DNA of 64,000 nucleotides. Origin: Prochlorococcus marinus XMU1405 (GTDB lineage: Bacteria; Cyanobacteriota; Cyanobacteriia; PCC-6307; Cyanobiaceae). The DNA lies in NCBI RefSeq assembly GCF_017696275.1, contig NZ_JAAORF010000001.1, forward strand, positions 408,174 to 472,173, given 5' to 3'. Below are positions 35,182 through 45,339 of this stretch, one piece after another (positions within the stretch are counted from its first letter, which is position 1; each line of letters starts with the position of its first letter). The notes under the pieces are model-generated. The model ran no database searches, was not told the DNA's origin, and saw only the letters and a program-made list of their open reading frames with translations. Made by a program: the position numbers and the translations under genes.

Positions 35182-35637
35182 TCACTTTTTCTCACCAATT
35201 ATGTGTACATTTATGATTCTTTCCTTTTGATCAAATCGATGTTCCCATAAATAAACTGCTTGCCATGTGCCGAGCATAATTTTTCCGTCTTGAAAACTCA
35301 AAGATAAACAAGTGTTTGTTAGGGATGTTTTGATATGTGCTGGCATATCGTCAGCCCCTTCTTGATAATGTTTATAGGATATTTCTTCTCTATTTTTTGA
35401 TAAGGTTAAGTAGGAATCATAGGGAACTATCGATTGCATATACTTTTTTAGGTCCCTAAGTACATTTGGATCTGCGTTCTCATTAATAGTTAAACTGCAA
35501 CTTGTATGAAGTGAAGTTAAATTTAAAATTCCAGAATGAAAATTATTTTTTTCAACATATAAATTTAAATCATATGTGATATCAATAAAACCCTCGCCAT
35601 GGGTTATGAATTTTAATTTTGAAAATATTTGTTCCAT
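35182..35637 (-). CDS. YjbQ family protein (UPF0047)
   Basis: 151-aa UPF0047 protein, linked in E. coli to a side thiamine-phosphate synthase activity. Conserved features: GILNLTSLHTSCSLTINENA near 36, DDMPAHIKTSLTNT near 95, and MLGTWQAVYLWEHR near 121 with conserved His residues. Start ATG 35637. It is the first gene of the leftward set yjbQ, pterin dehydratase, COG0523, permease. Confidence 0.92.
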   Translation of the reverse strand: MEQIFSKLKFITHGEGFIDITYDLNLYVEKNNFHSGILNLTSLHTSCSLTINENADPNVLRDLKKYMQSIVPYDSYLTLSKNREEISYKHYQEGADDMPAHIKTSLTNTCLSLSFQDGKIMLGTWQAVYLWEHRFDQKERIINVHIIGEKK

Positions 35638-35745
35638 ATAAGTGAAAACTTAATTAATCAATATCCTATTATGGATAAAGATGCATTTTTTACTGCAGAC
35701 ATTAAAATTTTTATCTTAAGATAAATTTAATTTCCATTTAAATCT

Positions 35746-37251
35746 TTGGCTGAAACTCATTGGAATAAGCTGGGTGCTTACCTTAAAGAAACACAAATAT
35801 TAGGTTCAATCCAAAATACACTTTATTGGGATCAGAATACTGGAATGCCAAAGAAAGGTGCTTCTTGGAGGTCTGAACAACTTACTTATATTGCAAAAGT
35901 ATTACATGAAAGAAATTCTTCCGAGGAATTTTCTAATTTAATACAATCTGCTAAAAATGAACTAGCAGATATTGAACTAAATTCCGATAATCAACTTTTA
36001 ATAAAAGATAAAGAAAGAAATATTAGTCTTTTATTGAAGGAGTTTAATAGAGAAAGAAATTTAGATCCTAAATTAGTTGAGTCTCTAGCAAAGGCAAAAT
36101 CTAAAGGGTATGAAAGCTGGCAAGAAGCTAAGGAAAAATCAGATTTTAAAATTTTTCTTCCTTTCTTTGAAGAATTAGTTAAATTGCGAATTGAAGAGGC
36201 AAAACAAATATCTATTCAATGTTCACCTTGGGAGACATTAGCCCAACCCTTTGAGCCTGAATTAAATTTGAAATGGTTGAATAAAATTTTTCAACCTTTG
36301 AAAGAAACCATCCCAGGCTTGATTAGAGCAACTAACAAGTCCCAAAAAAATCATTGGGATTTAAGTCCAGAATCTCAACATGAGTTATGTTCAAAATTAC
36401 TTGATGAGTTTGGGAGAGATAAAGATCTAGTTGTTGTTGGTAAATCTCCCCATCCTTTTTCGATTACATTAGGGCCTAATGATTATAGGATTACGACAAG
36501 AATTGTTGAAGGTGAACCATTATCAAGTTTTTTAGCAACTGCGCATGAGTGGGGGCATTCTATTTATGAGCAGGGTTTGCCATCTCAAAGTCATCAATGG
36601 TTTGCTTGGCCTTTAGGTCAAGCAACCTCTATGGGTATTCACGAAAGTCAATCTTTATTTTGGGAAAATAGAATAGTTAAATCCAAATCTTTTTCAAAAA
36701 GATTTTTTAAAAAATTTGTTTCAGCTGGATGTTCTCTTAATAATTATTTAGAACTATGGAAATCTATTAATCATTTGGAAGCAGGATTAAATAGGGTTGA
36801 AGCGGATGAATTGACTTATGGCTTACACATATTAATAAGAACCGAACTTGAAATAGATTTAATTGAAAGAGGGTTACCTGCTGAAGATATTCCAATAGAA
36901 TGGAATAAAAGATATGATGAACTACTAGGAATTAAACCATCTAATGATTCAGAAGGCTGTCTTCAAGATGTTCATTGGAGTGAAGGAGCGTTTGGATATT
37001 TCCCCTCATATTTGTTAGGACATGTTATAAGTGCGCAAATATCTTCTCAAATGGAAAGAGACATAGGTTTGATTGACAACTTAATTGAAAATGGTGAATA
37101 TCAAAAGATCATCTTTTGGTTAAAAAATAATATACATAAATATGGCAGATCAGTTAATTGTATGGAGTTGGTAAGAGCTGTAACTAATGAAGAACTATCG
37201 CCAAACTATTTTATTAATCATTTAAGGTCTAAAATAAATGATTTTTGCTGA
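35746..37251 (+). CDS. Carboxypeptidase Taq family (peptidase M32)
   Basis: 501-aa zinc carboxypeptidase. The HExxH site is in TAHEWGHSIYEQG near 257, with the third-ligand region HESQSLFWEN near 288; GVEADELTYGLHI-like sequence (NRVEADELTYGLH) and SEGAFGYFPSYLLG near 400 are family marks. The start is TTG 35746, giving AETHWNKLGAYLKE; no ATG fits. No signal peptide, so cytosolic peptide turnover is likely. Confidence 0.93.
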   Translation: MAETHWNKLGAYLKETQILGSIQNTLYWDQNTGMPKKGASWRSEQLTYIAKVLHERNSSEEFSNLIQSAKNELADIELNSDNQLLIKDKERNISLLLKEFNRERNLDPKLVESLAKAKSKGYESWQEAKEKSDFKIFLPFFEELVKLRIEEAKQISIQCSPWETLAQPFEPELNLKWLNKIFQPLKETIPGLIRATNKSQKNHWDLSPESQHELCSKLLDEFGRDKDLVVVGKSPHPFSITLGPNDYRITTRIVEGEPLSSFLATAHEWGHSIYEQGLPSQSHQWFAWPLGQATSMGIHESQSLFWENRIVKSKSFSKRFFKKFVSAGCSLNNYLELWKSINHLEAGLNRVEADELTYGLHILIRTELEIDLIERGLPAEDIPIEWNKRYDELLGIKPSNDSEGCLQDVHWSEGAFGYFPSYLLGHVISAQISSQMERDIGLIDNLIENGEYQKIIFWLKNNIHKYGRSVNCMELVRAVTNEELSPNYFINHLRSKINDFC

Positions 37252-37314
37252 AACATTACTTTTGAAGAATTTGGTTAGGTGTGAGGATGTAAGATAAACA
37301 AAAATAATTTCTTG

Positions 37315-37902
37315 ATGGCAAATCTAAATCAGCCCCCAAGCAGGGTTACCCCAAATTTATTGCACATACTAAATGCTTTCACTGATAGCACAAATACAAT
37401 AATAAATACTATTGTTGAATTGAATTCTAATACCATAAATAAATATGAATTAATTACAGAAACGGGCCATCTTAAACTTGATAGGGTAGGTTATTCATCA
37501 CTTGCGTATCCTTTTGCTTATGGATGTATTCCAAGGACATGGGATGAAGATGGAGATCCACTTGATGTAGAAATTGTTGGCGTAACTGAGCCATTGATAC
37601 CCGGATCTATTGTGGAAGCAAGGATTATAGGGGTGATGAAATTTGATGATGGTGGAGAGGTCGATGATAAGGTAATAGCGGTTCTCGCGGATGATAAAAG
37701 AATGGATCATATCTCAAGTTATGAAGACCTTGGAGATCATTGGTTAAAAGAAACAAAGTATTATTGGGAGCACTACAAAGATCTAAAAAAACCAGGAACA
37801 TGTACTGTCAATGGTTTTTTTGGGATAGAAGAAGCTGTAAAAGTGATTAAAGATTGTGAAGAGAGATACAAAAAAGAAATTGATCCTAAATTAGTAAATT
37901 AA
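37315..37902 (+). CDS. ppa: Inorganic pyrophosphatase, family I (catalytic residues intact)
   Basis: 195-aa Mg-dependent PPase from ATG 37315. Compared with E. coli PPase from memory, the active-site set is complete: NKYEL with Lys and Glu (43-45), LDRVGY with Arg57, YGCI with Tyr69, DGDPLDV with Asp79, 81 and 84, FDDGGEVDDK with Asp112, Asp117 and Lys119, and HYKDL with Tyr154-Lys155. It is divergent from the second PPase at 52643 and could be of foreign origin. Convergent with hemC, 6 bp apart. Confidence 0.92.
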   Translation: MANLNQPPSRVTPNLLHILNAFTDSTNTIINTIVELNSNTINKYELITETGHLKLDRVGYSSLAYPFAYGCIPRTWDEDGDPLDVEIVGVTEPLIPGSIVEARIIGVMKFDDGGEVDDKVIAVLADDKRMDHISSYEDLGDHWLKETKYYWEHYKDLKKPGTCTVNGFFGIEEAVKVIKDCEERYKKEIDPKLVN

Positions 37903-37908
37903 CTAATT

Positions 37909-38859
37909 TTATTTTTCTCTAAATTCTTCAAATATTTTGCTGAGTATTTTGTCGGCACCTTGAAGTTTTAGTCTCTTTGCTAGTTCTATGCCTACCAGTT
38001 CAGGGTCATTAATATTTCCAATAACTTGATCTTTTATAAGCCTTTCTCCATCAAGAGAGGCTACCATACCAGTAAGGTAAAGTTGTCCATTATCAATTTT
38101 ACTATTAACACCTATTGGGACTTGGCATCCACCTTCAAGCTCTCTTAAAAAAGCCCTTTCTGCCAGACATCTTTGACTAGTGGGTTTATCTTCTAAGACA
38201 TTTATAATTTCTAAAACTTTTTTGTCATCAGATTTACATTCAATGCCTAACGCTCCTTGGCCAACAGCATGAAGGGAAATTTCACTTGGTATAATCTGGT
38301 GAATTCTTGATTCAAAGCCTAATCTCTTTAAACCAGCGGCCGCAAGAATTATACAATCAAATTCTCCAGCATCTAACTTTTCAATTCTTGTAATAACATT
38401 TCCCCTGATATCTTTGAAAACAAGATGTGGGTACTTATTTCTTAATTGTGCAAGTCTTCTTAGAGAGCTTGTTCCAACTATCGAACCTTCAGGTAAGGTT
38501 TCTAATTTATAACAGTCATTTTTTTTGCTTACTACTAAAGCATCTGCAGGATCTTCCCTTTTTGTAATGCATCCTAATTTAAGGCCACTTGGCAAATTGG
38601 TTGGTAAATCTTTCAGAGAATGTACTGCTATATCAGCATGGCCTACAAGCATTTGTGCTTCAAGTTCTTTTGTAAATAAGCCTTTGTCGCCTATTTTTGC
38701 TAAGGCTACATCCAGGATTTTGTCACCTTGGGTTGCCATAGCTTCTATAGATACCTCTAAATTGGGAATATTCCTTTCTAGTTGATCTTTAACCCATAAA
38801 GTTTGAACCATTGCTAGTTTACTTCTTCTACTAGCTATTTTCAGCTTAAAATTAGTCAT
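37909..38859 (-). CDS. hemC: Porphobilinogen deaminase (hydroxymethylbilane synthase)
   Basis: 316-aa enzyme joining four porphobilinogens into hydroxymethylbilane. Key stretches: [20 protein letters not shown] at the N-terminus, HSLKDLPT near 80, [12 protein letters not shown] near 128, and GGCQVPIG near 243 holding the Cys that binds the dipyrromethane cofactor. rpoD lies 97 bp upstream on the same strand. Confidence 0.96.
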   Translation of the reverse strand: MTNFKLKIASRRSKLAMVQTLWVKDQLERNIPNLEVSIEAMATQGDKILDVALAKIGDKGLFTKELEAQMLVGHADIAVHSLKDLPTNLPSGLKLGCITKREDPADALVVSKKNDCYKLETLPEGSIVGTSSLRRLAQLRNKYPHLVFKDIRGNVITRIEKLDAGEFDCIILAAAGLKRLGFESRIHQIIPSEISLHAVGQGALGIECKSDDKKVLEIINVLEDKPTSQRCLAERAFLRELEGGCQVPIGVNSKIDNGQLYLTGMVASLDGERLIKDQVIGNINDPELVGIELAKRLKLQGADKILSKIFEEFREK

Positions 38860-38956
38860 TAAATATTATTTTGAGTTTGAATTAAAAATAAAGTCGAATT
38901 TATTTTAAGCTATTCTTTTGCAAGTTTTTAAAGCTGAATACTATACTTAACTTTTT

Positions 38957-40138
38957 TTATTTTATATATTCTTTTAAAACCCCATTTCGATTGGGATGTC
39001 TAAGTTTTCTGAGGGCTTTTGCCTCTATTTGTCTAATTCTCTCTCTCGTTACATCAAAAATTTGGCCAATTTCTTCAAGAGTTTTCATCCTTCCATCATC
39101 AATTCCATATCTTAATCTAAGGACATCTCTTTCTCTCGGACTAAGAGTGGCTAAAACTCCTTCCAAATCTTCTCTCAATAAAGTTTTAGAAACATCTTGC
39201 TCTGGATTTTCTATATCAGCCTCTATAAAGTCTCCGAGTCTTGAGTCTTCTTCTTTCCCTATTGGAGTTTCTAAAGAAATAGGAAGTTGTGCACTTTTAG
39301 CTATAAATCTTAATTTTTCAATTGTCATTTCCATACTCTCAGCAATTTCTTCTTCACTAGGTTTCCTGCCAAATTCTTGGCTAAGAACTTTTGTAGTTTT
39401 TTTAATTCTGGATATTGTCTCGTATAAGTGAACTGGCAATCTAATAGTTCTACTTTGATCCGCTATTGCTCTTGTAATGGCTTGGCGAATCCACCAAGTT
39501 GCATACGTAGAGAACTTATAACCTTTTTCATGGTCAAATTTTTCAGCTGCCCTAATTAGACCCAAACTTCCTTCTTGTATTAAATCTTGAAATGATAAAC
39601 CTCTATTCATATATTTTTTAGCAATGGAAACAACTAATCTTAAATTTGATTGAACCATTTTTTCTTTAGCTCTCCTACCTAAGAGGAGTCTTCTTCTAAA
39701 TTTGGGAAGAGGCATATCTATTAACTCGGCCCATTCTCTAACAGATGGGAAATGTCCTTTTTCTGACTCATATTGAGTTGCCAGCTCTTCTAGTTGGAGT
39801 AAATCAGCAATTTTTCTTGCAAGCTCAATTTCTTCATCTGGTCTTAAAAGTCTAATTCTTCCAATTTCCTGTAGATAAACTCTTATTGAATCTTCAGTGT
39901 AAATACCTTTTGGCCCAAGCTTTATGTTACCAATGCCTTTTTCTTCATCTTCAGAATCACTAAATTCATTATTGGTTTCTATTCCGCTTTCCCTTAAATC
40001 AGAGGATGCCTGAAAATTTTGGCTCTCTATATTATTTTTTTCTTCAACTACTGTTTCTAAATTAGTATTAATTTTTTTATTAATCTTTTTTTTTGAGCTA
40101 GGCTTGGAATTTTTTGATTCTGCTGCTACTGGACACAT
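38957..40138 (-). CDS. rpoD: Primary sigma factor RpoD (group 1 sigma-70)
   Basis: 393 aa. A charged N-terminus (about 1-75) is followed by region 1.2 ([16 protein letters not shown]), region 2 with [20 protein letters not shown] near 212, region 3, and region 4 with [20 protein letters not shown]. Region 2.1-2.4 is full, as in the principal sigma. The N-terminal region is short compared with E. coli sigma-70, as usual in cyanobacteria. Start ATG 40138. Confidence 0.94.
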   Translation of the reverse strand: MCPVAAESKNSKPSSKKKINKKINTNLETVVEEKNNIESQNFQASSDLRESGIETNNEFSDSEDEEKGIGNIKLGPKGIYTEDSIRVYLQEIGRIRLLRPDEEIELARKIADLLQLEELATQYESEKGHFPSVREWAELIDMPLPKFRRRLLLGRRAKEKMVQSNLRLVVSIAKKYMNRGLSFQDLIQEGSLGLIRAAEKFDHEKGYKFSTYATWWIRQAITRAIADQSRTIRLPVHLYETISRIKKTTKVLSQEFGRKPSEEEIAESMEMTIEKLRFIAKSAQLPISLETPIGKEEDSRLGDFIEADIENPEQDVSKTLLREDLEGVLATLSPRERDVLRLRYGIDDGRMKTLEEIGQIFDVTRERIRQIEAKALRKLRHPNRNGVLKEYIK

Positions 40139-40460
40139 GATTTACTCCTTTCTACGGTGAATTTAACTAGATAAAATTTTATTTAGGGCTAATTTGTACA
40201 TTTAGTAGTAAACTTCCCCATTAATTTGTAAAAGAACTTTTTCAGAAATTTGAATAAAAAAGTTTTTTTAACTGTTGAAAAATTTAAATAGTGCTATAGA
40301 TTACCTAAAGTAAAAAGTCTTGGGATTTCTCAGACAGGCAGATCATTTTTGAATTGTCAGTCAATGATCAAAGCTTCATGTCTCCCTTAAGATCAGGATA
40401 CTTACAATGTGCAAAAAACACTTTGTGGAATGTTCAACAATCCAATACTAAGAAAAAGTT
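40139..40460. other. 322-bp gap between rpoD and priA
   Basis: Leftward it must hold the rpoD promoter region; rightward, a leader for priA. The half near rpoD is AT-rich with T/A runs. The half near priA (about 40309-40460) is less AT-rich, has an open frame (see separate entry), and carries an inverted repeat GATCATT (40341-40347) and AATGATC (40363-40369). No tRNA or CRISPR-like repeat is seen. Confidence 0.6.
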
Positions 40461-40464
40461 TTGA
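40354..40464 (+). CDS. Candidate small ORF upstream of priA
   Basis: A frame open from about 40309 to TGA 40462-40464. A TTG at 40354 gives 36 aa and an ATG at 40378 gives 28 aa: MSPLRSGYLQCAKNTLWNVQ and a basic end. Composition looks protein-like and less AT-rich than the flanks. It overlaps the priA start by 4 bp, an arrangement that could couple translation. No family recognised and no clear ribosome site, so this is tentative; the same bases could be an RNA leader. Confidence 0.35.
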   Translation: MSVNDQSFMSPLRSGYLQCAKNTLWNVQQSNTKKKF

Positions 40465-42737
40465 AGCCGGCAAGTAATCAGTTATTAAATATCTCCCACA
40501 AATTGGAAATTTTGCTTGATATAGGTAGAAGTAATGAAAGCTTTTACTATTTAGATGGAAATAATCTTGGGGTAGAAGTTGGGGATATTGTAAGTGTGAA
40601 ACTAAGAGGAAGATTATTGAATGGGTTGGTAATCTCCAAAAAAAACTTTTCGAAGATTAATAATGATGAATCAAATATTATTGCAAGAAAAAATATAAGA
40701 TATTTGTTCGTTGAGAGTATTTTGCAGAAAAAAATAATTGATGACTCTTGGAGAGAATGGATAGAGTCCCTAGCCTCTTTTTATATGGTTAGTAATTTAA
40801 AAATGTTTAAAACGGCATTTCCTCCTGGCTGGATTGGTAAATATAAGAATATTTCTCAAGGTTTAAAAGATCAAATATGGATTGAAACTAAAAAAGAATC
40901 TGATATTAAGAAAAATGGATTAACCAAAAAAGAATTTTTTTTAATGAATACTTTGTGGGGAAAAGGTAATTGGCAAAGTGAAATAATAAAGTCTGGTTTT
41001 AATTACACTCTGATTAACTCAATGGTCAGTAAAAATTACCTTGTCAAATCTAAAAGAAAAAAAAATATAAATACTAAATTTAATTCTTTTTTAAATGAGA
41101 ATATTTCAACGAAAAAACCAAATCTTACAAATGAACAAAAAATTGCATTTCAAGAATTTCAAAAATTGAAACCGGGAGATGTTTTACTTCTATGGGGCGA
41201 AACGGGTTCAGGTAAAACAGAAGTTTACATGAGAATTGCTGAAGATCAAATTCTTAAGAAAAAAAGTTGTTTGATACTAACCCCAGAAATTGGACTAATT
41301 CCTCAACTTATTGATAGGTTTAGTCAGCGATTTAAAAATGTTGTTTACGAATATCATAGTAACTGTTCTTCCAGTCATAGAACTTTAGTTTGGAAGAAAA
41401 TTATTAATGCTGATGAACCTCTTATAGTAATAGGAACAAGGTCTGCAGTTTTTCTTCCAATTAAAAATCTGGGATTAATAATAATGGATGAAGAACATGA
41501 TGTTTCATATAAACAAGATAGTCCTATGCCTTGTTATGACGCACGAGAGATAGCTATTGAAATAGTTAAAAGGAATTCTGCAAAGTTAATTTTAGGGAGT
41601 GCAACCCCATCAATGAAGACTTGGAAAAAGTGCGTTTTTGAAAAGAATTTTAAATTGGTAAGAATGATTCAAAGGATATCCAGTAATGAGATTCCTGAAA
41701 TAAGAATTATTGATATGCGGGATGAGTTCAAAAAGGGGAATATGAAAATTTTTTCTAATGAATTATTACAATTACTTCCTCAACTCCGCCTAAAAAAAGA
41801 GCAGGCAATAATTTTGATCCCTAGAAGGGGACATAGTGGGTTTTTAAGTTGTAGAAGTTGTGGATATTTAATAAATTGCCCCAACTGTGACGTTCCCTTA
41901 TCAGTGCATCTCGGTTCACAAGGAAAAAAATGGTTAAGCTGTCATTGGTGTGATCATAAATCGAGATTGATCAATCGTTGCCCAGATTGTCATTCGACTG
42001 CTTTTAAACCTTTTGGAATTGGGACACAAAGGGTAATAGAGTTTTTAAATGAAGAATTTCCAGAATTAAGAGTACTTCGCTTTGATAGAGATACAACCTC
42101 TGGAAAGGATGGTCATAGAGATATTCTTTCAAAGTTTTCTAAAGGTGATGCTGATATTCTTGTGGGAACTCAAATGTTAGCAAAAGGGATTGATATCCCC
42201 AATATTACTCTTTCAGTAGTTATTGCAGCAGATGGGTTGCTTCATCGCCCAGATATTTCGGCAGAAGAAAAATCATTACAATTGTTTTTGCAATTAGCTG
42301 GAAGGGCAGGCAGGGCTCAAAAAAAAGGAAAAGTGATTTTTCAAACATATAAACCTAACCATCCGGTAATTTCGTATCTTCAGAAGAGAGATTATGAAAG
42401 ATTTTTAATTGAAAACTCGAGATTGAGAAAAGATGCTGATTTATTCCCATTTTGCAGGATTTGCATTCTTAAATTATCAGGTGAAAATTATGAATTAACT
42501 GAATCAATTGCAATGAAATTAGCAAAATATTTACTCAATTTTTGCGAAAAAAAGAACTGGAAATTAATTGGTCCTGCTCCTAGTCTAATTGCTAAAGTCG
42601 GTAAAAAATTTAGATGGCAGATATTAATACATGGTCCTGAAGGAACAAATATCCCCTTACCTGACAGGTCAATATTATGGAAACTTATTCCAAAAAATGT
42701 ATTTTTAACAATTGATGTTAATCCTGCAGAGTTGTAA
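40461..42737 (+). CDS. priA: Primosomal protein N' (replication restart helicase PriA)
   Basis: 758-aa superfamily 2 helicase that reloads the replisome at stalled forks. Walker A GETGSGKTEVYM near 255, DEEHD Walker B near 350, GSATPS near 387. The zinc region has four Cys-x2-Cys pairs (CRSCGYLINCPNC, CHWCDHKSRLINRCPDC) near 465-513. The C-terminal helicase half has VGTQMLAKGIDIPN and AGRAGRAQKKG. The start is TTG 40461. Convergent and abutting with the DUF3153 gene at 42738. Confidence 0.94.
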   Translation: MKPASNQLLNISHKLEILLDIGRSNESFYYLDGNNLGVEVGDIVSVKLRGRLLNGLVISKKNFSKINNDESNIIARKNIRYLFVESILQKKIIDDSWREWIESLASFYMVSNLKMFKTAFPPGWIGKYKNISQGLKDQIWIETKKESDIKKNGLTKKEFFLMNTLWGKGNWQSEIIKSGFNYTLINSMVSKNYLVKSKRKKNINTKFNSFLNENISTKKPNLTNEQKIAFQEFQKLKPGDVLLLWGETGSGKTEVYMRIAEDQILKKKSCLILTPEIGLIPQLIDRFSQRFKNVVYEYHSNCSSSHRTLVWKKIINADEPLIVIGTRSAVFLPIKNLGLIIMDEEHDVSYKQDSPMPCYDAREIAIEIVKRNSAKLILGSATPSMKTWKKCVFEKNFKLVRMIQRISSNEIPEIRIIDMRDEFKKGNMKIFSNELLQLLPQLRLKKEQAIILIPRRGHSGFLSCRSCGYLINCPNCDVPLSVHLGSQGKKWLSCHWCDHKSRLINRCPDCHSTAFKPFGIGTQRVIEFLNEEFPELRVLRFDRDTTSGKDGHRDILSKFSKGDADILVGTQMLAKGIDIPNITLSVVIAADGLLHRPDISAEEKSLQLFLQLAGRAGRAQKKGKVIFQTYKPNHPVISYLQKRDYERFLIENSRLRKDADLFPFCRICILKLSGENYELTESIAMKLAKYLLNFCEKKNWKLIGPAPSLIAKVGKKFRWQILIHGPEGTNIPLPDRSILWKLIPKNVFLTIDVNPAEL

Positions 42738-43847
42738 TTATTTTGATGGAAGTTGAGGTAAATCTGTACCTAATTTAAATCTATAGAATCTTAATAAATA
42801 AGCTAATACTATAATGATTAAAATAAAAAATATCCCAATCAAAAGTTTGTTGAGACTCCAGAAAGAAAATTCAAGACTATTTATCTGTCCTTGATTTAAA
42901 TTCCAAATGATTTGATTTTTTGTGATTTCTAAATTTGAATTACTTTTATCTGTGAGAGTAGCTTTATTAGGATGAATAATTTTGAAAATGAGTTCTAAAT
43001 TATCAATACCTTGAATTGAACTTAGATCCAAATCTAACCTGTAAAAGTATTTTTTAAAAAAAATGAAGTTTTTTTGAGTAGTATTAATTTCTATATTTGT
43101 TGATCCTCCCGCTAACTCTCCTGCGGTATTTTGGGTGATTTTAAGAACTTGCTTTGTATCTTCAAGATTTAGATTTTTATGTTTCAAAGAAAAGGTTGAT
43201 TCGTCTTGTTCAATTTTTGCATCAGGAAAAATATCTTTCATCTTCTCTTCAAATTTTAATTGCCAAGGAAATTTCTTTATGTATTTGCTTTCTATAACTA
43301 AATTATTGGTTATTGAATCAAGTTCACCAAGATCAAGTGTATCCTCAACTTTAACGCAGCCACTTAAGAGTGGAATTAATAATAATAATATTAAAAAAAT
43401 GATAAGTGAAAAGCCTTTCTGAAACGGTTTTGTTTCACCAGTCGGAGTCTCAGTAACATTAATAAATTTCTTTTTCTGCAAAACTTCTTTTTTTTTGCGC
43501 AGTGAGTTAAAAGATTTTTTATTTAATGATGGGTCGCTTTCAAACTGTACGTTCCAATTTTCTGGCTTTTTAATGTCAGGGGAATCTATAACTTCCATCA
43601 AATATTTTGCATTTTCTCTCGTCTTATTATCGTAAGATTTTAGAAGTTCTTTACAAAATATTTTAGCCTCTTCCTTTTTATTAACTCCACAAAGAGCAGT
43701 AATTAAAATTGTTCTTAAATTTACTCCTTCTTTGCTTGATAAAGGAAACGATTCGATTTTGGGCAAAAGAAATTTTATACAATAATTATACTCACCTTTA
43801 GCTAAAGCAAGTTCTACTATTTCTAAAACTTGCTCATAAGTTTTCAT
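42738..43847 (-). CDS. DUF3153-type membrane protein with N-terminal helical domain
   Basis: 369 aa. Residues 1-90 look like TPR-type helices (MKTYEQVLEIVELALAKGEY). A linker leads to a hydrophobic segment (about 146-162) ending in LLSGC, a lipobox-like motif with Cys164. The following domain (about 165-320) resembles DUF3153, ending in a second membrane segment near 332-352. A lipobox deep inside a protein is odd: it may be a fusion of a soluble domain to a lipoprotein, or an internal start may be used. It follows argB by 3 bp. Confidence 0.75.
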   Translation of the reverse strand: MKTYEQVLEIVELALAKGEYNYCIKFLLPKIESFPLSSKEGVNLRTILITALCGVNKKEEAKIFCKELLKSYDNKTRENAKYLMEVIDSPDIKKPENWNVQFESDPSLNKKSFNSLRKKKEVLQKKKFINVTETPTGETKPFQKGFSLIIFLILLLLIPLLSGCVKVEDTLDLGELDSITNNLVIESKYIKKFPWQLKFEEKMKDIFPDAKIEQDESTFSLKHKNLNLEDTKQVLKITQNTAGELAGGSTNIEINTTQKNFIFFKKYFYRLDLDLSSIQGIDNLELIFKIIHPNKATLTDKSNSNLEITKNQIIWNLNQGQINSLEFSFWSLNKLLIGIFFILIIIVLAYLLRFYRFKLGTDLPQLPSK

Positions 43848-43850
43848 AAG

Positions 43851-44702
43851 TTAGGCGACTATCATTGTACCTATTCCAGAATTTGTAAAAATCTCAAGAA
43901 GTAATGAATGTTCTATTCTTCCATCGATTATGTGAGCTGCTTTGACTCCTTGTGCTAAAGCTCTTATGCAGCATTCTGTCTTTGGAATCATACCTTCAGT
44001 TACAATTTTTTTATCAATAAAATCTCTTGCCTCTTTGAGATTCGTTTTTTCAATAAGGCTATTTTTGTTATCTTTTTCTCTTAAAATACCTTGAGTATCA
44101 GTAAGAAGAATAAGTTTTTCTGCATTTATTGAAGCAGCAATTTCTCCAGCAACAAAATCTGCATTAATATTATGGGAAATACCTTCTATGGTTGATCCAA
44201 TACTAGAAATAATAGGGATATATCCTTTAGAGATAAGAGGATCTAATATCTCAGAATTGATTTTTGTAACCTCTCCCACCAACCCATGGCTCCCATCTCC
44301 CAGTTCTCTAGATTGAATTAAGTTGCCATCAAGACCTGATATTCCAACAGCTAAAGATCCAGTTTTATTAATGCCTTTTACAATTTGTTTGTTAACTCTG
44401 CCCATTAGAACCATCTCGACAATTTCCATTGTTTTTTGATCAGTAACTCTTAATCCATTTTCGAATTTAGGAGATATTTCTAATTTCTTTAACCAATTAT
44501 TAATTTCGGGTCCACCTCCATGAATTACTACTGGACAAACTCCAACGGTTGATAAAAGTGCTATGTCTCTAAAAAAAGCATTTTTTAAATTATCATTCTC
44601 CATAACAGAACCACCATACTTGATAACAATTTTTCTACCAGAGAAACTTTGTATATATGGGAGTGCTTCGCTTAATATTGATACTCTTTGAGAATCATTC
44701 AT
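43851..44702 (-). CDS. argB: Acetylglutamate kinase
   Basis: 283-aa arginine biosynthesis enzyme phosphorylating N-acetyl-glutamate. Motifs: [12 protein letters not shown] near 24, [16 protein letters not shown] near 59, and [12 protein letters not shown] near 195. In cyanobacteria it is controlled by arginine and the PII protein. The N-terminal helix needed for arginine control ([17 protein letters not shown]) is present. It is followed 3 bp later by the DUF3153 gene. Confidence 0.96.
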   Translation of the reverse strand: MNDSQRVSILSEALPYIQSFSGRKIVIKYGGSVMENDNLKNAFFRDIALLSTVGVCPVVIHGGGPEINNWLKKLEISPKFENGLRVTDQKTMEIVEMVLMGRVNKQIVKGINKTGSLAVGISGLDGNLIQSRELGDGSHGLVGEVTKINSEILDPLISKGYIPIISSIGSTIEGISHNINADFVAGEIAASINAEKLILLTDTQGILREKDNKNSLIEKTNLKEARDFIDKKIVTEGMIPKTECCIRALAQGVKAAHIIDGRIEHSLLLEIFTNSGIGTMIVA

Positions 44703-44766
44703 TATTAAAATTCATTAAAACTTGATTGAATTGAGAAATTAGGTTTTTACAAATATATCCCTATAT

Positions 44767-45297
44767 TCAATAAAAGAGAATAAAATCAAATTCTTTTTTA
44801 TTATCGTCGATAATAAATTCTGATTCAAGACCTTTTACGAAAAACCTGTTTAATCTTTCTTGCTTTTCAATCCATTTTTCTAGAGGGACAGCGTTTAATT
44901 CGAAACGCATTCTTAGACCATTTTTTTCTTCCTTTGTAATTTCTTCGATTTCTTTTAGTTGAGGGGGATTATCCTCGTCCCACAAATTTAGAGATTCTAA
45001 TGACGATTCAAGATGAGCTTTTATCCCATATCTCCATCTTGTAACATCTTTAACTAGTGCTGTTAATTCTTTTGGTCTGTTAAATTTATTTGTCGCAAAA
45101 TTTGTCTTGTCAAACAACTCTACAGGAGGTATTTCGGAAGTCTTTAAACCTAATCCAATTAAAAAAATAGGTACTCCATAAAAAAAAGTAGGTACACTTA
45201 AATTTACTGAGTCTGTAAAATAAGCAGTCATTCCTACAAAAGCTAATATCCCCCCAGCGGTTACGATTAAGTTTCCAGGCGATAGGTATTTCTTCAT
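44767..45297 (-). CDS. DUF2854-like small membrane protein
   Basis: 176 aa. Two hydrophobic segments at about 8-28 (NLIVTAGGILAFVGMTAYF) and 34-51 (VPTFFYGVPIFLIGLGLK), then a soluble charged C-terminal domain (KDVTRWRYGIKAHLESSLES). It resembles the DUF2854 family found in cyanobacteria and plastids; the link is by recall. It is 64 bp upstream of argB on the same strand and divergent from the 60-aa gene. Confidence 0.78.
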   Translation of the reverse strand: MKKYLSPGNLIVTAGGILAFVGMTAYFTDSVNLSVPTFFYGVPIFLIGLGLKTSEIPPVELFDKTNFATNKFNRPKELTALVKDVTRWRYGIKAHLESSLESLNLWDEDNPPQLKEIEEITKEEKNGLRMRFELNAVPLEKWIEKQERLNRFFVKGLESEFIIDDNKKEFDFILFY

Positions 45298-45339
45298 TTT
45301 GATTTAGTAGAATGTATTTTAAATTGTCTAAAAAGTATT

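Noticed and set aside
35672-35725. 17-codon frame before the M32 peptidase
   Set aside because: Too short and low complexity; the gap is more likely a promoter.
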